A stretch of DNA of 64,000 nucleotides, from NCBI RefSeq assembly GCF_020037015.1, contig NZ_JAIQDE010000009.1, positions 62,001 to 126,000 of the forward strand, in the 5' to 3' direction. Source of the DNA: Corallococcus sp. AS-1-6 (GTDB taxonomy: Bacteria > Myxococcota > Myxococcia > Myxococcales > Myxococcaceae). The notes beneath the pieces were generated by a model. The model searched no databases, was not told where the DNA came from, and was given only the letters and a program-made list of their open reading frames with translations. The translations under genes and the position numbers were made by a program. Below, one piece after another: positions 35,133 through 44,300 of this stretch. Numbering within the stretch: position 1 is the stretch's first letter; the number at the start of each line of letters is the position of its first letter.

Positions 35133-35933
35133 ATGCGCCGCCTCCCCTGGTCCCTGTCGTTGTCGCTCCTGTCCCTGGCATGCGCGCCCACGCAGCGCCA
35201 GACGCCGGACGCGGGCGCTCCGGAGGCAAGGCCCCAGCGGCTGGTGGCGAGCATCGTCCACGCCTATCCGCACGACCCCACGGCCTTCACGCAGGGGCTC
35301 CAGTTCCACCAGGGCCAGCTCTACGAGAGCACCGGTGGGAAGGGCGACCTGCGCCGCATCTCCTTGGAGCAGGCGGCGCCCCTGTGGAGGCAGTCCCTGC
35401 CGGACGTGTTCCCGGAGGGGCTCGCGAGCGACGGCGAGCGGCTGTACCAGCTCACCTGGCAGGACGAGACACTCTTCGTGTGGAACGGCGCCCCGCCCGC
35501 GCAGGAGCAGCAGGTGGAGTACGACGGCGAGGGCTGGGGCCTGTGCTACTGGCGGGGCCAGTTGGTGCGCAGCGACGGCACGGCCACGCTGCGCTTCCAC
35601 GACCCGAAGGACTTCCACGTGAAGTCCCAGGTGCAGGTGACGGCGCAGGGCGCGCCGCAAGAGATGCTCAACGAGCTGGAGTGCGCGGAGGACGGCGTCT
35701 ACGCCAACGTCTGGCATTCCAACAACATCCTGAAGATTGATTACGCCACGGGCCGCGTGCTGGCGGTCATCGACGCGTCGGCGCTGGCGCGGGCGGTGAG
35801 CGGCCGGGTGCGCAGCTACGAAGCGGTGCTCAACGGCATCGCGCTGGAGCCCGGCACCGGCCGCCTGTTCCTCACCGGCAAGCTGTGGCCCGACCTCTTC
35901 GAGGTGACGCTGGCGCCCGCCGCCACGCCGTAG
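35133..35933 (+). CDS. Glutaminyl-peptide cyclotransferase (bacterial QC), lipoprotein
   Basis: 266 residues with a lipobox-type signal (SLSLLSLAC, Cys17). It forms N-terminal pyroglutamate on exported proteins and peptides. The fold is the five-bladed propeller of the plant/bacterial QC family (PF05096), as in the characterised Myxococcus xanthus enzyme. Motifs: HDPTAFTQGLQF, LYESTG, FPEGLA, GEGWGLCY, MLNELE, YANVW, YEAVLNGIALEP, FLTGKLWPDLFEV. It lies 60 nt after the response regulator and could be co-transcribed, but a functional link is not evident. It converges with the DUF4139-type gene. Confidence 0.92.
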   Translation: MRRLPWSLSLSLLSLACAPTQRQTPDAGAPEARPQRLVASIVHAYPHDPTAFTQGLQFHQGQLYESTGGKGDLRRISLEQAAPLWRQSLPDVFPEGLASDGERLYQLTWQDETLFVWNGAPPAQEQQVEYDGEGWGLCYWRGQLVRSDGTATLRFHDPKDFHVKSQVQVTAQGAPQEMLNELECAEDGVYANVWHSNNILKIDYATGRVLAVIDASALARAVSGRVRSYEAVLNGIALEPGTGRLFLTGKLWPDLFEVTLAPAATP

Positions 35934-35939
35934 CCCGCG

Positions 35940-37703
35940 TCAGCGCGAGTAGCGGAAGGACACGGTGCCCGTGCTGGCCGGTGGCACCTTCAGGTCCCAC
36001 GTCAGGCCTCCCGTGGCGTCATCCCGCTGGACGCCGGGCGTGGCGCGGACGAGCCGGCTTCCCTTCGGCCAGGTGTCCAGCACGCGCACGCTCATGGGCA
36101 CGGGATACGGGTTGGGCACCCGCACGGTGACGTCGTGGACCTCGCGCGAATGCCACTCCACGGGAGCGCGTTGCTCGGTCCTCTCCGCGCGGACCTTCGG
36201 GTCGGTGCCGAGCGGGAGGGTGAAGGTGCTTCCCTGCCCCAGGGGTAACAGCTTCACGGATTTGTGGGGCTGTCCGTCCACGGCCAGCGGGACCCACTCA
36301 TGCATGATCAGCTCGCGGGTCGGCGAGGCATGGACTTCCGCGACGAGATAGGTGGCGGTGTCCTGCGCGGGAAAGACCTGGCGGTGGACCGTCATGGGCC
36401 AGGTCTCCGTGAACAGCGGGAAGCGGGGCGCGGTCCGGTCCCGCAGGGTTTGCCGCCCCGGAACCGTGAGACGCCAATCCGGAACCCAGGGGGCGTCGAG
36501 GACGGGAGCCGCCAGTCGCGCGAAGTCCCGGGGCGGAGGGATGGTCGCGGGTTCGGGCTGACCGATGTTCGTCATGACGAAGTCCATGAACACGGGGTCC
36601 AGCCGTATCGCGTTGGGACCACACCCGCCCTGGGACTCTCGCGAAGGGGGCGGAGGCGGCTCCGGATCCGGCCCCGCTCCGGTCCAGAGTCGCACATCGA
36701 CTCGCACGGTGCTGGCTCGGGGAATGTCCATCCGTTCGCGCATCCAGGGCCTGACGTCCTCGCGCTGGAAGGACAGCCTGTAGCCCGCGGACGCAGGTGG
36801 CAGATCGGTGATGCGGTACTCACCCCGCACGTCCGTGAACGTGAACACGTCAGTCCGGAGGTGTTCGGAGAAGACGTTGACCACCACATCCTTCAGTGGC
36901 GCTCCCGTGTTCACGTCCAGGACCGTTCCGGTGAGGACCGTGGGAGGGGCCTCCGGCTGGCGGGACTCCGGATGGGCCCAGATGGGCGCGGTGGAATACC
37001 CGATGGCGCCGAACATCTGGCGACGTTGCGCTGACTCCTCCTCCAGCGCATCCGGCTGGTCCAGCCACACCGGAGTAGGTCGGGGAGCGTCGAAGACGGG
37101 ACTGGATTGTCCAGGGGCGAAGTGGAAGAGGGCTTCGTTCCAGTCGGCGCCTGTATTCTGGAAGATTTGCCCCCGGAACTCCGCCTCCACCTGGGAGTCT
37201 TGACTTCGCACGGAGAGGGCGGGGAGGTATTTGCTTTTGACGGCTGGAAGGAAGTAGCTCAGCACCACCCTCGTGGCGCCTGTTCCCTCCAACATGGCGG
37301 CCACCTCCAGCGCGGAAGGCGAAGGCCGGGTGGCCAGGGATTCGGCATGCGCCGCGGCCCGGTACCAGTCCATGGGAGGCGAAAACTCCTCATCCGCGGA
37401 GGAGCGGGGAGGCCCCACGGCTTCAATTGCCGCACGGACCTCCTCGGCGGTGAAGGCGGGCACGTAGGTAGGGCGAAGTTCGACGCGCTGGACCTCGGCG
37501 CCTTCCGCCTGCACGCGCACGGAAGAGGCCTCCAGCTTGCCCATCAGGAGCGGCCACACGACGCGCTCCGTGCCAGCCAGGTTCACGAGGGTGGTCCGCT
37601 CCACGAGCGTCCGGTCTTTATAGACGGTGACCGTGGTGTCCTCCGCCTCCACGGCCGCGCCCAGCACCCCCACGAGCAGCACTCCCAGCCCCAGCAAGCC
37701 CAT
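35940..37703 (-). CDS. Secreted DUF4139-type protein with an inserted carboxypeptidase-regulatory-like domain
   Basis: 587 residues with a signal peptide (LLGLGVLLVGVLGAAVEAE). The N-terminal VTVYKDRTLVERTTLVNLAG and the C-terminal segment with VTVRVPNPYPVPMSVRVLDTWPKGS are those of mucoidy-inhibitor-A/DUF4139 proteins. Around residues 255-325 a carboxypeptidase regulatory-like beta-sandwich is inserted (GTVLDVNTGAPLKDVVVNVF, DVRGEYRITDLPPASAGYRL). A Pro-rich linker (PDPEPPPPPSRESQ) follows. Such proteins are periplasmic or surface associated; the role is unknown. It is followed by 32 nt and the YdjM-like hydrolase. Confidence 0.75.
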   Translation of the reverse strand: MGLLGLGVLLVGVLGAAVEAEDTTVTVYKDRTLVERTTLVNLAGTERVVWPLLMGKLEASSVRVQAEGAEVQRVELRPTYVPAFTAEEVRAAIEAVGPPRSSADEEFSPPMDWYRAAAHAESLATRPSPSALEVAAMLEGTGATRVVLSYFLPAVKSKYLPALSVRSQDSQVEAEFRGQIFQNTGADWNEALFHFAPGQSSPVFDAPRPTPVWLDQPDALEEESAQRRQMFGAIGYSTAPIWAHPESRQPEAPPTVLTGTVLDVNTGAPLKDVVVNVFSEHLRTDVFTFTDVRGEYRITDLPPASAGYRLSFQREDVRPWMRERMDIPRASTVRVDVRLWTGAGPDPEPPPPPSRESQGGCGPNAIRLDPVFMDFVMTNIGQPEPATIPPPRDFARLAAPVLDAPWVPDWRLTVPGRQTLRDRTAPRFPLFTETWPMTVHRQVFPAQDTATYLVAEVHASPTRELIMHEWVPLAVDGQPHKSVKLLPLGQGSTFTLPLGTDPKVRAERTEQRAPVEWHSREVHDVTVRVPNPYPVPMSVRVLDTWPKGSRLVRATPGVQRDDATGGLTWDLKVPPASTGTVSFRYSR

Positions 37704-37735
37704 GGCCGCATTCTGGGGCGGCGTCTGCTTTCAGC

Positions 37736-38272
37736 TCAATGGGCTTGCGAATCGGCCTGTCTGGAAAAGCGCCGCCGCACGGTCCGGACCACCTCCGCGT
37801 CCCAGCGCGGTGACAGCAATTCCAGCGCGGTCCTCCGGAAGGGCAGGGCGCACGCCAGACACGCCAGCGTCGCGGCCAGCCCGATGAGCGTGTTCTGCCA
37901 GGAGGCCAGGTCCCACTGCCCGGACCACGACCACGGCTCCATGCTTCGCGGCCACAGGTAGTGGATGGGCCAGCCCGGCCCGCTGCCGGCGAGGTCGCAC
38001 AGCAGATGCCCGTGGAAGGCAGCCACCGACAGCAGGGCCACGGCTGCCCTTTGCCTCGCCAACGCCGTACACACCGCCAGGGTGACGAGCGCTCCCACGT
38101 AGCCATGGAAAATCACGTGGTGATAACGCGAATAAAACTCTTCACCCGCCAGCAATGACAAACCATCCAGATCCGGCGCGAGTCCCGCGCAGGTGACCAG
38201 GACGCGGTCACGCCGTTCGCGCAGGCCTTGGGCGAGGAGCCAGGACACCTCGGCGTGGACGATGGGATTCAT
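37736..38272 (-). CDS. YdjM-like (LexA-binding, DUF457) inner-membrane metal-dependent hydrolase
   Basis: 178 residues. The family's metal-site pattern is seen: His6 in NPIVHAEVSW, APDLDG, YHHVIFHGYVG, and a further His in AFHGHLLCDLAGSG. Hydrophobic segments are visible (LVTLAVCTALA, VALLSVAAFHGHLLCDLAG, LIGLAATLACLACAL). YdjM is SOS-regulated in E. coli; no LexA site was identified here. It is divergent from the NRPS-PKS gene across an 86-nt gap. Confidence 0.75.
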   Translation of the reverse strand: MNPIVHAEVSWLLAQGLRERRDRVLVTCAGLAPDLDGLSLLAGEEFYSRYHHVIFHGYVGALVTLAVCTALARQRAAVALLSVAAFHGHLLCDLAGSGPGWPIHYLWPRSMEPWSWSGQWDLASWQNTLIGLAATLACLACALPFRRTALELLSPRWDAEVVRTVRRRFSRQADSQAH

Positions 38273-38358
38273 GGGTGTGCACTAGCGTACGGCAGTCCGG
38301 GCCCACGGCGAAGGTTCCCGGGGCAATACGTTGAGGAAATGGGGGGCAATGACTCATC

Positions 38359-41300
38359 ATGAATTCCATCTCCGCGCACCCGCGGCGGGACATCGCCACG
38401 CTGTTTGAAGCACACGCACGCGCCACACCCGAGGCCGTGGCACTGCACTTCGATGGCGGTGTGCTCCGCTATGACACGCTCAACCAGCGCGCGAACCGGC
38501 TGGCGCGGCGGCTCCAGGCGCTCGGCGTGGGGCCCGACCAGCCCGTGGGCATCCTCGCTGACCGCACACCGGAAACGGTGGTGGGAGTGCTGGGCATCCT
38601 GAAGGCAGGGGGCGCCTATCTCCCCCTGGACCCGGGCCATCCCCAGGAGCGGCTCGCCGCGATGATGCAGGACTCCGGGATGCGGGTCCTCGTCGGACGG
38701 CGCGAGGCCGCCCAGGGGCTGCGCTTCCAGGGGCACGTCGTCGAGCCTCCCGCTCCGGATGAACCCCTGGAGGAACAGGATGCCGTGGATGTGCGGGGCG
38801 GCGCGGGGCCGGACTCACTGGCGTATGTGCTCTACACGTCCGGCTCCACGGGGAGGCCCAAGGGCGTGTGCATCCCGCACCGGGGCGTGGCGCGGCTGGT
38901 GCTGGACGCGGGCTTCATGGGCTTCCGGCGCGAGGACCGCGTGCTCCAGGCCGCGTCGTATGCCTTCGATGCCTCGACGCTGGAGGTCTGGGGCGCGCTG
39001 CTGAACGGCGCGACGCTGTGTCTGGTTTCACGGGAGACCCTGCTGTCGCCTCCGCTCCTCGCGGCGAAGCTCCAGCGGGATGCCATCTCCGCCGCCGTGC
39101 TGAGCACGTCGCTGTTCCATCAACTGGCCGCGGCCATCCCGGGCGCGTTCGGCGGGCTCCGCGTCCTCATGGTGGGCGGTGACGTGCTGGACCCCAAGTG
39201 GGTGGCGCGAGTCATGGCGCACGGAAGGCCCCAGCGGCTGCTCAACAGCTATGGACCCACGGAGTGCACCACCTCCGCGACGGCGTATGAGCTCCTCGTG
39301 CCTCCGGCGCCGGGCGTGGCCATCCCCATCGGCAGGCCGCTCGCGGGGCTCCAACTGCATGTCCTGGACGACGCGGGGAAGGCGCTGTCCGTGGGCGAAG
39401 TGGGGGAGCTGTACCTGGGCGGCGAGGGGCTCGCGCGGGGCTACCTGAACCGGCCCGCCCTCACCGGCGAGCGGTTCCCGCCGGATCCGTTCAGCGGCGT
39501 GCCCGGGGCGCGGATGTACCGGACCGGAGACCGGGCGCGGTGGCTCCAGGACGGCAACCTGGAGTTCCTGGGGCGGGTGGACCACCAGGTGAAGATCCGT
39601 GGCGCGCGGGTCGAGCTGGCGGAGATCGAGAGCGTCCTGCGCACCCACCCGCGAGTCGGTGACGCCGTGGTCCGCGTGCACGAGGTCTCCCCGGGCGACA
39701 AGCGGCTCGTCGCGTATGTCTCACCGCGCGGGGTGGAGGACGCGGAGCTGCGCGCGTACCTGGGGGCGAAGCTGCCGGACTTCATGCTCCCGCATGCGCT
39801 CGTGGCGCTGGACGCCATGCCGCTCAACTCCAGCGGCAAGGTGGACACCTCGCGGCTTCCGGCGCCGCGCTTCGGCTCGGGGGAGGGTGATGCACCGCGC
39901 ACGCTGCTGGAGCAGGAGATCACTCGCGTCTGGTCGGAGGTCCTGGGGACGCAGCAGGCCGGCACACAGGATCGCTTCATGGAGTCGGGCGGGGACTCGC
40001 TGCTCGCGATCCGCTTCATCGAGCGGCTGGAGCAGGCGGTGTCGGTCCGCCTCCCGGTGCGGACACTCTTCGACAGCCCGAGCATCGCGGAGCTGGCGCG
40101 GTGGGTGGAGTCGGCACGGGGCGCGGGCCGGAGCATCGACGTGCCCCCCATCGTCCCGGTGGACCGGACGCGGCCCCTGCCCCTGTCCGACTCCCAGCGG
40201 CAACTGTGGCTCCTGGAGCAACTGGCGCCCCGGAGCGCCGTCTACAACGAGCCCTTCACGCTGTACCTGCCCGGTGACCTCCAGCCTGACGCGCTGGAGC
40301 GGGCGTTCCGTTCACTCATCGCCCGGCATGAGGTGCTGCGGACGACCTTCGGCTCCACGCCGGACGGTCCGTTCCAGCGCGTGCATCCGGACATGCCGTT
40401 CCACCTGCGGCGCGTGGACCTGCACGCCGTCCCTGGGAGCCTGCGCAGCGCGAAGGCGTCGCAGTTGGCCACCCAGGAGGCGCGTGAGCCCTTCGACCTG
40501 GAGCACGGGCCGCTGCTGCGTGCGACGTGGATGCGCTTGAGCGCGACGGAGAGCCGCCTCGCCCTGGTGATGCACCACCTCATCGTGGATGGCTTCACGA
40601 TGGCGACGTTCCTCCAGGAGCTGCACCGGTTCTATCTGGCGGACGCACCTGCGCCGCCGCCCCTGCCGCTCCAGTACGGCGACGCCGCCGTCTGGCAGCA
40701 GGGGGCCCGCTACCGGGAGGCCATCGCACCGCACCTGGAGTGGTGGAAGCAGGCGCTCGCGGGGGCTCCGCACCTGGAGCTGCCCACGCAGCATCCCCGC
40801 CCGCAGGCCCCGAGCTTCCGCGGGGGCAAGCACGTCGTGCGAATCCCCGGGGACCTCCTGGAGTCCGTGAAGGCGCTGGGGCGCGGCGAGGACGCCTCGC
40901 TCTTCATGACGCTGCTGTCCGTGTTCGGCGCGTTGCTGCACCGCTACTCCGGAGCGGACGACCTCATCGTCGGAGGGGCCTTCTCCGGGCGGAGCCGCGA
41001 GGAGGCGCGGGCCATCTCCGGACACTTCGTGAACCTGCTGCCGCTGCGGCTGCGCTTCTCCGAGGGGCTGACCGTCCGGGGACTCCTGGAGCAGGGGCGC
41101 CGCGTCTGCCTGGAGGCGCTCGAACATCAGGACGCGCCATTCCCGCGCATCGTGGAGGCGGTGAACCCGGCGCGCATCCCCGGCGCCAACCCGCTGTTCC
41201 AGGTGAGCTGCACGCTGGAGCCGCGCATCTCGGTGCCGGCGCCGGACTGGCGGGTGGAGCCCCACGACATCGACACGGGGACGTCGAAGCTCGACCTCTC

Positions 41301-44300
41301 CATCGAGCTGGACGAGCGGCCCGACGGCATGTCCGTGCGGTGGGAGTACGCGCTGGACGTCTTCGAGCCGTGGATGGTCCACCAGATGGGCCAGCACTTC
41401 GTGACGCTGCTGCGCGAGGCCTCGCACGACGCGGAGCAGTTGGTCTCGGCGTTGCCGATGCTCTCGGAGGCGGAGCAGTCACAGGGGCTCGCCTGGGCCC
41501 ATGGACCCGTGCGGGACGTGTCGCACGCGGCCTGTCTGCACCAGCCGTTCGAGGCCCAGGTGGAGCGCACGCCGGACGCGCCGGCCCTCGTCTTCCAGGG
41601 GCGGTCCTTGAGCTACCGGGCGCTGGACGCGGCGGCGAACCGGCTGGCCCATCACCTCATCTCCCAGGGCATCCGGCCTGGAGACTTCGTGGGCGTCTGT
41701 GTCCAGCGCTCCTTCGAGCTGATCATCGCGCTGTTGGGGACGCTGAAGGCGGGCGCGGCCTACGTGCCGTTGGACCCCGCCTATCCCAGGGCGCGGCTGG
41801 AGTTCACGGCGCGGGACGCGGGGCTGAGGCTCATCCTCGCGCGGGAGGCGACGCTCTCGCTCATGGACGGCGCGGGCGTCCCGGTGGTCGCGCTGGAGCA
41901 GGTGCGCGGCGGCCCGGAGGACACGCCCCGGGTCCACGTCACCGGGGAGGACCTCGCGTATGTCATCTACACCTCTGGCTCCACGGGACAGCCCAAGGGC
42001 GTGTGCATCAGCCACCGGAGCGCGGTGCACCTGACGGAGACCGTGGCCTCGGACTTCGGCTTCGCACCGGGCCAGCGCGTGGCGCAGTGCGCGCGCTACG
42101 GCTTCGACTTCTCCGTCGCGGAGATCTTCCCGACGCTCTCCTCCGGCGCCACGCTGTACCTCATGGCCCAGGAGGACCTGGCCGCCGGTGAGGAGCTGGC
42201 GGACTTCCTGGAGACCCGGCGCATCCACACCGCGATGTGCACTCCGTCAGCGCTGGCCTCCATGGCGTGGCGGGCGCTTCCGGACCTGAAGGTGCTGGTG
42301 ATTGGAGGCGAGGAGCTCCCCGCGCGGCTCGTGGACACGTGGGCCCCGGGCCGCCGGTTCATCCAGGTCTACGGGCCCACCGAGGCCACGGTCTTCACGA
42401 CGACCGCGGAGTGCGTGGCCGGCAGGGGCCCGTACTCCATCGGGACGCCCCTGCCGGGTTACGAGGTCTACCTGCTGGATGAGACCCTGACGCCGGTCCC
42501 CGTGGGCGTGCGCGGCGCGCTCTACATCGGGGGCAAGGGGCTGGCGCACGGCTACCTGCACCGCCCCGAACTGGACGCGGAGCGCTTCATCCCCCATCCC
42601 TTCAGCGCGGAGCCGGGAGCGCGCCTCTACAAGAGCGGAGACCTCGCCAGCCGTCGCCCGGACGGGGGCATCGACTTCCACGGACGGTCCGACCGTCAGC
42701 TCAAGCTGCGCGGCTTCCGCATCGAGCTGGGCGAAATCGAAGCCGCGTTGCGCAACCACCCGGAGGTCCGGGACGCCGTGGTCGAACCCCGGCTGCTCGC
42801 GGGAGAGCGGCACCTGGTGGGCTACGTCATCCCCCGGGACGCCACCGTGACGCCTTCGTTCAAGGAGGCGCTGGGCGAAACGCTTCCCCCGCACATGGTG
42901 CCCCGGGAGTGGGTGCTGCTGGAGGCGTTCCCGCTGGGACCCACGGGGAAGCTCGACCGTAACGCGCTGCCGTTGCCTTCCGCCAACTCCCGGGCTGCTC
43001 CCGAAGCTCCCGCGTCCACGGAGCGTGAGAAGGCACTGGAGCGCATCTGGTGCCGGATCCTCGGCGTGGAGCGCGTCGGCAGGCAGCAGGGGTTCTTCGA
43101 CGCGGGCGGCAACTCGCTGCTGCTCGCGCGGGTCCAGTCCGCGCTGGCCTCGGAGCTGGGCCTCCGCGTGAGCATGGCCACGCTGTTCCAGTTCCCGACC
43201 CTCAAATCCCTCGCGCGGCACCTGGACGCGGACCCCACCGTGTCTGCGGTGACGCCGGAGCCCCCGCGGAGCCCCGTGCGCTCCTCGGAGCCCATCGCCA
43301 TCATCGGCACGGCGGGGCGGTTCCCGGGGGCTCCCAGCGTCGAGGCGCTGTGGACGCTGCTGGTGGAGGGCCGTGAGGGCTTGTCCCGCTTCAGCCGGGA
43401 GACGCTGCTCGCCGCGGGCGAGGACCCCCAGCTTTTGGAAGACCCCGCCTACGTCCGGGCCTCCGGGCTGCTGGAGGACGTCGAGTCCTTCGACGCCGCC
43501 TTCTTTGGCTACAGCCCCCTGGACGCGCGGCTGATGGATCCGCAGCTCCGCGTGTTCCTGGAGTGCGCGTGGGAGGCGCTCGAAGCGGCGGGCTATGACC
43601 CGAAGCGGCTGCCCGGCAAGGCGGGGCTGTTCGCGGGCTCGGGAGTGCCGCGCTACTGGCTGGACCAGGTGCTGCCGCGCTTCCGCTCGCTCTCCGCGGC
43701 CTCGGACGCATACCGGTCCATCCTGGGCAACCCGTGGCAGTTCCTCGCCACCGCGACGGCGTATCAACTGGGCCTGCGCGGGCCCGCGCTCACGGTGCAG
43801 ACCGCCTGCTCCACGTCCCTGGTGGCCGTGCACCTGGCCTGCCAGAGCCTGCGGGCCGGCGAGTCCGACGTGGCCCTGGCGGGCGGTATCTCCCTCTTCG
43901 CGTCCGGCCCGTCCGGCTACCTCCACGAGGCCGGCGGCATCACCTCTCCGGACGGACACTGCCGTCCCTTCGACGCGAAGGGGCAGGGGACGGTGCCCTC
44001 CAGCGGCGTGGGCATCGTGGTGCTCAAGCGCCTGGAGGATGCGCTGCGGGAGGGGGACGCCATCCATGCCGTCATCCGGGGCTCGGCCATCAACAACGAC
44101 GGAGACGCCAAGGTCGGCTTCACCGCCCCGAGCGTGGAGGGCCAGCGCGACGTCATCACGCGAGCCCACGCCGACGCGGGCGTGGCCGCTCGCGACATCA
44201 CCTACGTCGAGGCCCACGGCACGGCGACGCCGCTGGGCGACCCGCTGGAGGTCCAGGCGCTGCGGCTCGCCTTCGGAGCGCGGGAGGCGTCAGAGCCCGC

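Noticed and set aside
38350..38412. Short 19-codon frame overlapping the NRPS-PKS start as a leader peptide
   Set aside because: Its ribosome site would be too close to the ATG and it lacks any attenuator structure.
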